Below are positions 19,407-28,715 of a stretch of 64,000 nt of DNA, in pieces; position 1 is the stretch's first letter, and each line of letters starts with the position of its first letter. A model generated the notes under the pieces. The model was not told the origin of the DNA. It was given only the letters and a program-made list of their open reading frames with translations, and searched no databases. The DNA is taken from contig JAIEMA010000013.1 in NCBI GenBank assembly GCA_019752535.1, positions 55,332 through 119,331 of the forward strand, in the 5' to 3' direction. The position numbers and the translations under genes were made by a program. The DNA comes from Bacteriovoracaceae bacterium. Lineage in GTDB: Bacteria; Bdellovibrionota; Bacteriovoracia; Bacteriovoracales; Bacteriovoracaceae.

Positions 19407-20755
19407 TTCTTAAGATACTGTGCCATCCACTTGTGTGGCCTAGAGCTCGCAGCAGACGCATAGGAAATTTTTAAAAACTTTTGACCAAGTTCTGCTGCCG
19501 AGACAACAATCGTGCCGCGCGAAAGTGATTTTTGTTTCCAGTCGAAGTGGGGATTAAGGTCTTTAAAATCGGCAGAAGCAGAATCAAGAATGTCCTTTGT
19601 TTTTAAATTGCATTTCGCCATAAAAAAATTGATCGTATTTTTGGAATACGGCTTAATGCTCTTTTCCGCAGGAAAAATTTCATCTCGATAAGCAAGTGTG
19701 TAAACAAGCGCAATAAACTCAGCATAAAAATTCTTGGAAGCAAATCCAAGGTGAGGGTGAGAATAATTTTTAAAAATTTCTTCGAGTGAACTGACACCAA
19801 GCTCTCTTCTTGCCTTAACGAGATGCTTTGTCCCTGAATTATAAGCAGTAACCGCCAAGTCCCAGCTTTTAAGAATTTTTTTATTTTCAGACAAAAGGTG
19901 GAGAGCCGCTACGCTAGAGATGAGAGGATTATTTCTGTAATCAATGAACTTGGTTTTCTTTGGCATAAAGTATGAAGCGATCAGTGGCATAAATTGCCAA
20001 ACGCCAGAGGCACCAACCTTCGAATAGGCATTATTGTTAAAGCTTGACTCTAGAAATGGTATGGAAAGTAATTCGGGTGGGAGTTGGAATTCATGAAAAA
20101 TATCTTTTAAGAAGAGTGAGTAGGGTGACATTCGTGCGATCCCCCCCTCGATCAGGTTTCGCTGTCCGGTCTGTGTTCTAATGTTGTTTAGTTTGCTTAG
20201 AAAATATTTTTTTCTCGCGAATGATTCAGCGGGTGGAGGCGATCCGCTATCTTGCAAAATTTTAAGGACAGTTAGGGCATGGCGTGATTCAGTTTTTCCT
20301 TCAGAGAGTTCTTTGAGAACATTCTTCACTTCATTGGTTTTTTCTTTGGTGATGCTCTCAAGAATTGAGGCGCGTGCAAACTTTGTGATTTGGTTGCCAC
20401 TTACATTTGAAAAATCCAGTACGCCATAAACAATCCCAAGGTCTTCTTTGTCGTGAATCACAATGTGGCTAGAGGTATAGCGCGTATAAACACCAAACCA
20501 AAAACGCACAAAGGGAGAAAAGTATTCTGATGATTTAAATTCGTTGGGAATTAACTGTTGATAATCTGAAAGGATACGATTGGTCGTTTCATCATCGAGT
20601 GCGGCCTTAGCCGTTTGTACTTGAATTGTTGAAACATGATCTTCAAGGACCGATTCAATCTCGAGAAAATCACCATCTGTGCTTCTGCTTCCATGCCACG
20701 TGTCCGAAGCTCTCATGGGTAGAAATAGTAAAAAAAGCAAAAGATAGCGCATCAT
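19385..20755 (-). CDS. Membrane-bound lytic transglycosylase, MltD-like
   Basis: Lytic transglycosylases cleave peptidoglycan glycan strands to 1,6-anhydro ends. The 456-residue protein has a short signal peptide (about 1-16) and an SLT domain (about 222-350). The catalytic glutamate is E236 in PPELLSIPFLESSFN, followed by KVGASGVWQFMP and AVTAYNSG. That pattern fits the MltD-type family 1 enzymes, but no LysM repeats are visible. The N-terminal 200 residues are unassigned. It overlaps the patatin gene upstream by four bases, so the two are probably co-translated. A role in cell wall turnover or prey wall attack is plausible. Confidence 0.88.
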   Translation of the reverse strand: MMRYLLLFLLFLPMRASDTWHGSRSTDGDFLEIESVLEDHVSTIQVQTAKAALDDETTNRILSDYQQLIPNEFKSSEYFSPFVRFWFGVYTRYTSSHIVIHDKEDLGIVYGVLDFSNVSGNQITKFARASILESITKEKTNEVKNVLKELSEGKTESRHALTVLKILQDSGSPPPAESFARKKYFLSKLNNIRTQTGQRNLIEGGIARMSPYSLFLKDIFHEFQLPPELLSIPFLESSFNNNAYSKVGASGVWQFMPLIASYFMPKKTKFIDYRNNPLISSVAALHLLSENKKILKSWDLAVTAYNSGTKHLVKARRELGVSSLEEIFKNYSHPHLGFASKNFYAEFIALVYTLAYRDEIFPAEKSIKPYSKNTINFFMAKCNLKTKDILDSASADFKDLNPHFDWKQKSLSRGTIVVSAAELGQKFLKISYASAASSRPHKWMAQYLKNYNCSTR

Positions 20756-21933
20756 TTATCTAAGCGAGCAATCACTTGCATCGTTCGCTTATAGCCAGCT
20801 TCAACTGCGTGACCAGCTGTTTTGGGGTTAAGGGTAAAATGGTTACCAAAGAAAAGCTTATAGTCATCATGGTGAGGAGCAATGTCGATGTAGCGAACAT
20901 TGGGATTCACGTTCATTTTTCTTTGTAAAATCGCCATTAAGTTTCTGCGATGAGACTCAGGTAGCTTCTCTGCCTTCATCCAGGCGTTGACAGTGTCGAG
21001 AATATCAATCGATTTCGCTCGTTCCGCACGGTGGGCGACAATTTTTTTCTGAATCATTAAGTAAATAGACTGAATGGCAATTGAGGGAAGACCGTAATTC
21101 ACCAAACTGCCGATCTCATCATGGTAATGATAAGGCGTATGCGTCCATGAACTTATAATTACATCACAGCCATTATCCTCAGCGACGTGAGTTGAGAGAG
21201 TTTCTCTGATCTCACCATCAATATAGTAATCAATCTGCCCTGTGTGTGAGTTCTTTACAGGATAGGGAACAAAAAACGGTGGAACACTCATGCTGGCCGC
21301 AGCCGCAACGGAGACGGGCACACCTGTGTAGTATTGGGCAGTCGTATCGTGAGAGGGATTGGGGTAATTGAATTTTGAAAAAATAACTTTTCTAGAATGA
21401 TCCAATTGTGTCGCAACAATAAAAAGATCCGGAGCATAGTCTTCAAACCGATCGACTTCACAAACATTTTTCAAAAGGTATTGTCTGACACCTTCTGTTG
21501 TAAAAAAACCGGAGAATCCAAGAAAAGGCTTCATGACGTTTCTAAATAAAACGGGAAATTCTTCAAATGGATGCCAATATTCACTTTTAGTGGGCTTAAT
21601 CTTGTGTCGCCAAACGTGAAACATATCTCGGTATGTAATGGGCTTCAAACGTGAATTTTTATATCCGAGCGTCGACTGAATAACATCTTGAGGCGTAAAT
21701 CCAGCGGCGAGAAAAACACAAGTCATGGCCCCAGCCGAAGAGCCCACGTAGGTTCCTATTTCTAGCGACCGTGGTGCCTGTGATATTTCCTGAGTGTTTT
21801 TGTTGCTCTTTAGGTTAAATCCCAATTCTTCAAGAGCGTGAGCAACTCCAAGGTGCCAAGCGGCCGCCTTTACCACCCCACCAGACAAAACGAGGGCAAT
21901 CTTCTTATTTTTAAACTCATCAAGGTTAATCAT
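20752..21933 (-). CDS. Patatin-like phospholipase
   Basis: Patatin-family enzymes hydrolyse acyl esters of phospholipids with a Ser-Asp dyad. The 393-residue protein has the nucleophile elbow GSSAG (Ser66), the Asp in YYIDGE (D239) and a glycine-rich oxyanion region LSGGVVKAAAWHLGV at about 17-31. That region departs from the usual GGGxxG form. There is no signal peptide, so it is cytosolic, membrane-associated or secreted by another route. It is the first gene of a two-gene operon with a lytic transglycosylase, pairing a lipid-attacking with a wall-attacking enzyme. Confidence 0.88.
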   Translation of the reverse strand: MINLDEFKNKKIALVLSGGVVKAAAWHLGVAHALEELGFNLKSNKNTQEISQAPRSLEIGTYVGSSAGAMTCVFLAAGFTPQDVIQSTLGYKNSRLKPITYRDMFHVWRHKIKPTKSEYWHPFEEFPVLFRNVMKPFLGFSGFFTTEGVRQYLLKNVCEVDRFEDYAPDLFIVATQLDHSRKVIFSKFNYPNPSHDTTAQYYTGVPVSVAAAASMSVPPFFVPYPVKNSHTGQIDYYIDGEIRETLSTHVAEDNGCDVIISSWTHTPYHYHDEIGSLVNYGLPSIAIQSIYLMIQKKIVAHRAERAKSIDILDTVNAWMKAEKLPESHRRNLMAILQRKMNVNPNVRYIDIAPHHDDYKLFFGNHFTLNPKTAGHAVEAGYKRTMQVIARLDK

Positions 21934-21999
21934 AGTGATTCTAAAATTTACACCCTCTTCGGTCTTTTCTAAGATGAAGTATAGAAAAAGGGAGAAGTC

Positions 22000-22317
22000 A
22001 TGGCCAACATGGACGGGACCTGGTTATCCATTATTGAATACTCGCAGATCAAAAAAGTCTCTATCTCAACGATAAGACGTCACATTAAGGCGAATTTATT
22101 GAAGTGGAAAGAGGAAGATGGGAAATATCTCATTTGGACATCTTCTACACCCAACGAAATAAGTCAAAAACAAGAGGCTGAGTCTTTAAGACTTAAGCTT
22201 GAGCTTGAAAGACTTCGCCAATCCAACAGGATTCTTCAAGAAGAGCTCAGTGAAGCACAAATGCTAATAAAGCTCTATGAAACAAATCCGCAGCTTGCGC
22301 AGGAAATGAATCTATGA
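22000..22317 (+). CDS. Small helix-turn-helix protein with C-terminal coiled coil
   Basis: The 105-residue protein begins with a MerR/excisionase-like segment, WLSIIEYSQIKKVSISTIRR, in which Ser-Thr-Ile-Arg-Arg would be the recognition helix. A short strand pair follows (about 36-47). A Leu/Glu-rich coiled coil (about 60-97) probably dimerises it. The start at 22000 has GGAG five bases upstream. It is the first gene of an operon with an outer-membrane protein, a symporter, ligA and radA, each junction overlapping or touching. It may be a regulator; targets cannot be told. Confidence 0.7.
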   Translation: MANMDGTWLSIIEYSQIKKVSISTIRRHIKANLLKWKEEDGKYLIWTSSTPNEISQKQEAESLRLKLELERLRQSNRILQEELSEAQMLIKLYETNPQLAQEMNL

Positions 22318-23783
22318 AAAAAATTATTTTTCTAATTCTTTTAATCATCTCAACTGTGGCCAATGCGCAAGATGGCCACTCAATGCGCAGATGTGTGCTA
22401 CTGCCCATCTCGGATGGTGTTGGTGGAGCGATCGGAACAAAAGTTTACGCAGAATTAGAAACATATTTTAAAGAAAATAATTGGTGCACTTATCAATCAA
22501 ACTCAGACTTATTAAGTGTGTTCGCTCGCTATAGAGAAAATCTCCCTCAGCACTTAAAGCGACCAGAAGTTATAAAAACTGTCGCGGAGAAATTGAAAGC
22601 GGGATCAATTATACGAATTACTTTAATGAAAGAAATTGGAACCCTAGAAATTCAATTAGATATTATCGGCTCTAACGGTGAAGATATACTCTTCTCAGAG
22701 AGAGCAGTCATAGAAAAGGACGATATTGAAATTATCGTTCAAACACTTCAAGGTTGGTTTGAAATCTACGGACGCCTTATTCCTTACGATGGGAAAATAA
22801 CTGGAATCCTTGGGGATCAAATTACTCTCGATATTGGACGCGATTACAGCATTAAAATGGGACAGGATTTTATTGTAAAAAGATTTAAAGGGATGAAGAA
22901 GCATCCTTTACTGAAAAAAGTTGTTGAGTGGGAATCAAGACCACTTGCTTCGGGTAAAGTTTTTTCACTTTCTGACCAACAAGCTCTTGGTGTCGTTAAG
23001 GTTTATAAAAGTGATTCTAAGCTAGCCGTTGGTGACTGGGTTAGGCTTGAGCCTATTAAGGAAGACGCGGCAACTGATGATTTAAGATATCCAAAAGATC
23101 AAAAAGATTCGTTTGGAAAACTTGGTATCGCCTCCTTCTTTCTTAATCTAGGACAATCGAGTTTTAATCCTTCCACAACCTCAGGAGCGAAACGTCTTGG
23201 TGGACTCATGTTTGGATTCAGCGGAAAGGTTGAAGCTTGGGTGACCAGAAATTGGTTTGGAATGGCCGAACTTGGCCGCTCGCTTGGTTCTCTTAAAAAG
23301 TCTTCTGGCGTCCTTTCAAGTAGTAAAAGTGATTACCAAAGAGGAACATTCAAAGTAGGCGGCGGTTATAAGTATTTACCACTCGGCTTTTTTTATGGGC
23401 CACAGGTTGATGTCTATGGTGGATATGCTTCAAATACATACAAACCAGATTATAACTCTGCAGATGGGCTTGGTGAGTATGGAGTCTCTGGGATATTTTT
23501 AGGTGTCGGTTCTAACTTTCCAGTCGGAAGAGATTACAGAGGACTTGTTAGGGCAGAATTTATTCCATTTCCAAGTTTTAGTGATGATGATTCGGTTTAT
23601 GGATCGGCTAAGAGTTCATCTTGGTTGCAGCTTGAGATGGGAGTGAAGTATCAGTATAGTCCCATCCTCACCCTTGATGGATTAATTGAAATGACAAACT
23701 CAAGGTCGTCTTTTAAGGGATCTGTTAAATCGGTCTCTGCCCAAGACACAGCACTTAAATTAGGTGCGAGTTTAAATTTTTAA
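22314..23783 (+). CDS. Exported protein with probable C-terminal outer-membrane beta-barrel
   Basis: A clear signal peptide (1-18, ending ANAQ) begins this 489-residue protein. The N-terminal third (about 25-160) resembles periplasmic domains that open with a conserved LLPISD-like strand. The middle has a beta domain (DGKITGILGDQITLDIGRDY, about 157-176) of the kind seen in FlgT/CsgG-type assembly proteins. The last 220 residues alternate aromatic and polar residues and end in phenylalanine (ASLNF), as outer-membrane barrels do. The ATG overlaps the upstream stop by four bases. I do not recognise the full-length family. Confidence 0.7.
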   Translation: MKKIIFLILLIISTVANAQDGHSMRRCVLLPISDGVGGAIGTKVYAELETYFKENNWCTYQSNSDLLSVFARYRENLPQHLKRPEVIKTVAEKLKAGSIIRITLMKEIGTLEIQLDIIGSNGEDILFSERAVIEKDDIEIIVQTLQGWFEIYGRLIPYDGKITGILGDQITLDIGRDYSIKMGQDFIVKRFKGMKKHPLLKKVVEWESRPLASGKVFSLSDQQALGVVKVYKSDSKLAVGDWVRLEPIKEDAATDDLRYPKDQKDSFGKLGIASFFLNLGQSSFNPSTTSGAKRLGGLMFGFSGKVEAWVTRNWFGMAELGRSLGSLKKSSGVLSSSKSDYQRGTFKVGGGYKYLPLGFFYGPQVDVYGGYASNTYKPDYNSADGLGEYGVSGIFLGVGSNFPVGRDYRGLVRAEFIPFPSFSDDDSVYGSAKSSSWLQLEMGVKYQYSPILTLDGLIEMTNSRSSFKGSVKSVSAQDTALKLGASLNF

Positions 23784-25123
23784 TGTCGGCCCTACTTGTA
23801 GCTATAGTCGATTTCGTATGGGGCTTGCCACTCGTCATTTTTCTATTTGGCGCAAATTTTATTCTTCTTTATCATTCAAGGTTCTTACCCCTTCGTGGTG
23901 TGTTTCATGCTGTTGGGTTACTAAGAAAAAAGGAGCCCAACCAGGCGGCAGGACAGATATCGCATTTTCAAACATTTTGTAACGCAATCGCGGCGACGGT
24001 AGGTCTTGGAAATATATCAGGCGTGGCAATTGCCATCACCCAAGGCGGACCAGGAGCTGTTTTTTGGATGTGGGTTGCAGCCATTATTGGAATGAATACA
24101 AAGTTTTTTGAATGTACTGCTGCTCTCATATACAGAGATAAAGATTATCAAGGGCAAATTCAGGGTGGTGCCATGTACACCATTCCAAAGGTTCTAGGAT
24201 CAAAATATACAGCATTAGCTTTAAGTTTTGCGTTGTGTGGAATGATTGGAACATTATCGATGTTTCAAATTAATCAACTGGGCAGCTATGCCTATTCTCA
24301 ACACGACGTTGCTCCGTGGATGACTGGTGTGTTTTTCTCATTGATTACCCTTTGGGTATTACGAGGGGGACTAACAAGGCTTTCTAATTTCTGCTCTGCA
24401 ATCGTGCCATCTATGAGTGTCGTCTACATTATCACTTGTCTTGTCTTGCTCTCAAAAAACATAGACATAATCCCAAGTGTTTTTTTTGATATTTTTAACC
24501 AAGCTCTTAATGGAAAATCTGCGCTTTATGGTGGCGTCGGTTACAGCTTCGTGCAGGTCATGATAATTGGTGTAAAAAGGGCGACATTTTCAAATGAAGC
24601 TGGTCTTGGTACAGCACCGATGGCGCATTCAAACTCGAAAACGGATGAACCTGTAGCAGAAGGCTATGTGAGCATGCTCGGGCCACTTCTTGACACATTG
24701 GTTGTGTGCACACTGACTGCTCTCGTCATTTTAACTTCTTTTCATCATCAACCCTTTCCTGATTTAAATGGAATTGAAATTACAACCTTGGCTTTTGAAA
24801 AGGGACTTGGCTCACTAGGAAGATACCTTCTTGGTATAAGCATTTTGCTTTTTGCTTATTCAACGATGTTAGGCATGGCGAATTATAATCAAAAATGCTG
24901 GAACTACATCTTTAGGGGAAAAAAGTATTTTGGAGAAAAAAGTTTTCAAATTTGGTATGTAGGAACAATTTTAATGGGATCTGTTTTAGCATTAGAAAAT
25001 GTCCTTAATATAATCGATATTGCTTACGCACTTATGACTATACCTAATATTATTGTGACCGTTGCAGCCGCTCCATTGGTGGCCAAAGAACTGAAGAAAT
25101 ATAATTTACAGAATCGTTTATGA
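23783..25123 (+). CDS. Sodium:alanine/glycine symporter family (AGCS) transporter
   Basis: This 446-residue integral membrane protein has about ten hydrophobic segments. It matches the AGCS family through QTFCNAIAATVGLGNISGVAIAI (about 54-76), PGAVFWMWVAAIIGMNTKFFEC and FSNEAGLGTAPMAHS, which line the sodium and substrate path. These carriers take up small neutral amino acids with sodium. The start shares one base with the upstream stop (TAATG), and the end overlaps ligA by four bases. Substrate is likely alanine or glycine, not certain. Confidence 0.9.
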   Translation: MSALLVAIVDFVWGLPLVIFLFGANFILLYHSRFLPLRGVFHAVGLLRKKEPNQAAGQISHFQTFCNAIAATVGLGNISGVAIAITQGGPGAVFWMWVAAIIGMNTKFFECTAALIYRDKDYQGQIQGGAMYTIPKVLGSKYTALALSFALCGMIGTLSMFQINQLGSYAYSQHDVAPWMTGVFFSLITLWVLRGGLTRLSNFCSAIVPSMSVVYIITCLVLLSKNIDIIPSVFFDIFNQALNGKSALYGGVGYSFVQVMIIGVKRATFSNEAGLGTAPMAHSNSKTDEPVAEGYVSMLGPLLDTLVVCTLTALVILTSFHHQPFPDLNGIEITTLAFEKGLGSLGRYLLGISILLFAYSTMLGMANYNQKCWNYIFRGKKYFGEKSFQIWYVGTILMGSVLALENVLNIIDIAYALMTIPNIIVTVAAAPLVAKELKKYNLQNRL

Positions 25124-27009
25124 ATAAATCTAAGATTAGAAAGCTTGAAGAAAAGATAACTTATCATAAGTCACTTTATTATCAAGGTAAGCCAGAAATT
25201 TCTGATGAGGAATATGATAAAATTGAAATGGATCTAAGGGATTTAGATCCCCTAAATCCCGTGCTGGCCTTGATTGGAAGCCCTGTCGATGAAGGTTCGG
25301 AAAAAATTCAGCATCAAAAGAAAATGCTCTCTCTCGAAAAGACCTACGATCCCAATGAGATCAATTCTTATCTAGAAAAGGGGAGTCTCGTTAGTGTATT
25401 CAAGATAGATGGCTCAAGCTGTTCTCTAGTGTATGAGAATGGACACCTTAAATTAGGCAAAACCAGAGGTGATGGAGAGCAGGGCGAGAATATAACCTAC
25501 AAAATTGCCTATATTTCGGATGTTCCAAAGAAAATCGAAGAAATGAATAATCTAGAAATCAGAGGTGAAATTTATTGCAAAGAATCCTCTTTGCATGATT
25601 TGGCCATCGAGATGGAAGCTCTTGGACTAGAAAAGCCAACTTCACAAAGAAACATCGTCGCTGGACTGTTAGGCAGAAAGGAGCATGTGAATCTTTCAAG
25701 ACATCTCTCCTTCCAGGCCTTTGACTTGATTGGACTGAAGTTTCAATCAGAGGAAGACAAACTAAAAAAAATTTCTTCGCTCGGTTTTAGTGTGCCGGAA
25801 TGGTCCCTTCACAAGACAGAAAAATCAATCATCGAAAGAATTGAAGAAGCTAAACAATTTATGACAAATGGTGACTATCTTATCGATGGATTGGTCTTTG
25901 TTATCAATGATATTTCAACTCAAGAAGAACTTGGAGAAACAAGCCATCACCCAAGATATAAGAAAGCCTTTAAGTTCGCCGGCGAAACAAAGACTACAGA
26001 GATAAGAGAAATTACATGGCAGGTTTCTCGAAATGGAATTTTAACACCTGTTGCCGAAATTGAGCCCACAGAACTCTCGGGTGCGATGATCAATAGAGTT
26101 ACTTTACACAATTTTGGAATTGTCTCTGACTTTAATCTTAAACCAGGTGATGCAATTGAAATCATCAGATCGGGTGAGGTGATACCCAAGTTTCTTTCTG
26201 TGAAAAAATCTGCGAATGGAAAAGCCAGCTACCCAGAAAAATGCCCAAGCTGTGGAAAAAAAATTCTCCAGGCGCAGATACGCCTTCTTTGTACGAATAA
26301 AGATTGTCCCGCACAAAAGATTGAAAAAATTCTTCACTGGATCAAACAGGTAAACATTGAAGACCTGAGTGAAAAAAGACTTCAAGAAATGATGTCTCAG
26401 GGCCTAGTGAACTCAATTGCGGATCTCTATCGACTGAGTGTGGAAGACTTATTAAAACTCGATAAAACAAAAGAAAAGATGGCCCAAAAGCTTTTTTTAA
26501 ATATTCAAAAATCACTAAAGATGAATCTTGTTACATTTGTGTCTGGTATCGGCCTTGAGGGTGTGTCAAAAACGAAAGCCGAGAAACTTATTTCAGCAGG
26601 ATACAAGACGATCGCAGATATTCAGAAGCTTGATGTGAATAAAATAATTAGTATTGAAGGTTTTGCCGAGAAAAGTGCAGAAGACATAGTCGCTTCGCTT
26701 GATGAAAAAAGAGAATTAATAAATGAACTTCTTAAAGTAGGGGTTGTTATTAATGAAGCAGAGAAAAATCTCAGCACAAAGCTTCAAGACCTTAAAATTT
26801 GTATTACTGGTACCTTGTCAGTACCAAGAGCTGAAATAGAAAAATTAATTAAGCTTCACGGCGGTCATGTTGTGAGTTCAGTTTCGAAAAATACGAATTT
26901 ATTGATAACGAATGATACAGATCCCACGTCCACAAAGTATAAAAAAGCACTCGATTTAGGAATTGATGTCATAAGTGAAGAGGCTTTTTTAAATAGGGTT
27001 GGTGTATAA
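25120..27009 (+). CDS. ligA: NAD-dependent DNA ligase LigA
   Basis: LigA seals nicks in replicating DNA using NAD. The 629 residues run in the standard order: domain Ia (YHKSLYYQGKPEISDEEYDK), the adenylation domain with active-site lysine K95 in FKIDGSS, the OB fold, a four-cysteine zinc finger (CPSC near 377 and CTNKDC near 395), helix-hairpin-helix repeats, and a C-terminal BRCT domain (about 555-629). It is some 40 residues shorter than E. coli LigA but lacks no domain. It sits in a transporter-led operon with radA, an uncommon placement. Confidence 0.96.
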   Translation: MNKSKIRKLEEKITYHKSLYYQGKPEISDEEYDKIEMDLRDLDPLNPVLALIGSPVDEGSEKIQHQKKMLSLEKTYDPNEINSYLEKGSLVSVFKIDGSSCSLVYENGHLKLGKTRGDGEQGENITYKIAYISDVPKKIEEMNNLEIRGEIYCKESSLHDLAIEMEALGLEKPTSQRNIVAGLLGRKEHVNLSRHLSFQAFDLIGLKFQSEEDKLKKISSLGFSVPEWSLHKTEKSIIERIEEAKQFMTNGDYLIDGLVFVINDISTQEELGETSHHPRYKKAFKFAGETKTTEIREITWQVSRNGILTPVAEIEPTELSGAMINRVTLHNFGIVSDFNLKPGDAIEIIRSGEVIPKFLSVKKSANGKASYPEKCPSCGKKILQAQIRLLCTNKDCPAQKIEKILHWIKQVNIEDLSEKRLQEMMSQGLVNSIADLYRLSVEDLLKLDKTKEKMAQKLFLNIQKSLKMNLVTFVSGIGLEGVSKTKAEKLISAGYKTIADIQKLDVNKIISIEGFAEKSAEDIVASLDEKRELINELLKVGVVINEAEKNLSTKLQDLKICITGTLSVPRAEIEKLIKLHGGHVVSSVSKNTNLLITNDTDPTSTKYKKALDLGIDVISEEAFLNRVGV

Positions 27010-28383
27010 GTGGCAAAAATAAAAACGGTATTTACCTGTCAGTCTTGTGGCTATCAATCACCTAAATGGCTAGGCCGTTGTCCTGATTGTGCCACCTGGA
27101 ATACTTTTGAAGAGGGCGAGGCGGCTCCTAAATTAGCGGCGAAAGCAGTTGTTCGAGGCGAAAACTCAAATCTTTCAACACCAAAAACAATTTCTAAAAT
27201 TGAACTTAAAAAATATGCACGACTTGAGACCGGCAAAAAAGAGTTTGATCGTGTTATGGGCGGCGGGATTACACGCGGATCACTTACACTCATTGGTGGT
27301 GAGCCAGGTATAGGTAAATCAACTCTTTTGATGGAAGTTTGCGGCTCTCTATTAGCTGAAAAACAAGCTGCAAAAATTCTTTACGTTTCGGGAGAAGAGT
27401 CTGAAGCCCAGGTGGCAGAAAGGTGTAAAAGGCTTGGAATTAAAAGTGAAGAATTTTATATCTTTCATGAAACACGCTGGGAGAGAGTTCTCGAAGCGTT
27501 GAAAGAAATTAAGCCAGATTTTCTTGTTCTTGATTCGATTCAAACGACTGTCTCTGTGCAACTTGATTCTCCCGCAGGAACACTCTCACAGATACGAGAA
27601 GTGACTTATGAGTTGATGAATCAGACAAAATCGTTAGGCCTCACTTGTTTTATCATTGGTCATGTGACCAAAGAAGGAAATATTGCTGGTCCAAAAATTT
27701 TAGAACACATGGTGGATACCGTGATTTATTTTGAAGGTGATCAATATGGGCAGTATCGCTTGTTGCGCTCAATGAAAAATAGATTTGGTAATACAAATGA
27801 GATTGGTATTTTTGAAATGAGAGAAGCTGGTCTTAAAGAGGTGGCCAATCCCTCTCAATATTTTCTTGATCAAAGCCTACCTGATTCATTTGGACGAAGC
27901 CTTACTTGTATTTTAGAGGGTACAAGAGCCCTTTTTGTTGAAATTCAAGCACTCGTTGTTGAAAACAAATTCGGCACCGGCAGAAGGGTTACCCAGGGAC
28001 TTGATAACAATCGAGTCGCCCTACTTGTGGCCGTGATTGATAAATATGTGGGTATTCCGCTTTCCTATAATGACATCTATGTGAATGTGGTTGGTGGGCT
28101 TAAGCTTTCTGGAAGAGAGTCAGACTTGAGTATTGTGGCTTCTTTGTTGAGCTCTTATTACGGCAAAACAATCCCTCAGGATACATTGTTTTTGGGTGAG
28201 GTTGGTTTAACGGGTGAGGTTAGATCTGTTCCAATGATGGAGTCTCGACTGAGGGAAGCAGCGCAGATGAATTACAAAAAAGTCATTACCTCTGAGCGTG
28301 CAGTGTCTGAGTATAGAGGGAAGGTTAAACTGGAAATGCAAAGCCTTTCTCGTGCCAGCGATTTAAAAAATCTCTTTTTTTAA
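27010..28383 (+). CDS. radA: DNA repair protein RadA (Sms)
   Basis: RadA is a RecA-like branch-migration helicase that aids recombinational repair. The 457 residues have a zinc finger (C10, C13, C24, C27), Walker A GGEPGIGKST (about 97-105), the KNRFG motif characteristic of RadA, and a C-terminal Lon-protease-like domain (about 300-450). The GTG start at 27010 immediately follows the ligA stop. The stop shares the palindrome TTAA with the stop of the convergent small membrane protein gene. Confidence 0.95.
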   Translation: MAKIKTVFTCQSCGYQSPKWLGRCPDCATWNTFEEGEAAPKLAAKAVVRGENSNLSTPKTISKIELKKYARLETGKKEFDRVMGGGITRGSLTLIGGEPGIGKSTLLMEVCGSLLAEKQAAKILYVSGEESEAQVAERCKRLGIKSEEFYIFHETRWERVLEALKEIKPDFLVLDSIQTTVSVQLDSPAGTLSQIREVTYELMNQTKSLGLTCFIIGHVTKEGNIAGPKILEHMVDTVIYFEGDQYGQYRLLRSMKNRFGNTNEIGIFEMREAGLKEVANPSQYFLDQSLPDSFGRSLTCILEGTRALFVEIQALVVENKFGTGRRVTQGLDNNRVALLVAVIDKYVGIPLSYNDIYVNVVGGLKLSGRESDLSIVASLLSSYYGKTIPQDTLFLGEVGLTGEVRSVPMMESRLREAAQMNYKKVITSERAVSEYRGKVKLEMQSLSRASDLKNLFF

Positions 28384-28715
28384 TCTTCTTTTTCAGATTT
28401 TATAATTGTGGCTTCAGCTTCAAATACATCTCCGCTCGAAGCTCTTTTAGATTGCTTTGCCTCTTCTTCTTGTCTTTCAAACTCGAAGGGCGAGGGAGGT
28501 TTATAATTCTTTCCAAGCTTTTTTGTGAGGTAGACGGACCAAAGAAAGAAGCCAAGAGCAAAAATAATAACAATGGCAATCGGTATAAGTATGACCCCAG
28601 CGATGGCTCCAACAAAACCTCTCCAGCCACCAAAAATGAGAAAACCCAGGCCCCCAACAATCAGCCACCATGGTATCCCACCACTTCTTCTTGGACCATT
28701 AATCAGAATTCTCAA
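28380..28715 (-). CDS. Small two-helix membrane protein of unknown function
   Basis: The protein has a Gly/Trp-rich hydrophobic stretch (PWWLIVGGLGFLIFGGW) and a second, longer one (about 39-65), then a charged cytoplasmic tail rich in Glu, Lys and Ser. I chose a TTG start at 28713-28715. It overlaps the glpK TGA stop as TTGA and has AAGGTG just upstream, giving 111 residues. An ATG at 28745 in the same frame, inside glpK, would give 121 residues but has poorer context. No family is recognised; co-transcription with glpK is likely. Confidence 0.6.
   Translation of the reverse strand: MRILINGPRRSGGIPWWLIVGGLGFLIFGGWRGFVGAIAGVILIPIAIVIIFALGFFLWSVYLTKKLGKNYKPPSPFEFERQEEEAKQSKRASSGDVFEAEATIIKSEKED

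Noticed and set aside
23783..25123. Glycine riboswitch controlling the AGCS symporter
   Set aside because: The symporter start shares a base with the upstream stop codon, leaving no leader in which a riboswitch could lie.
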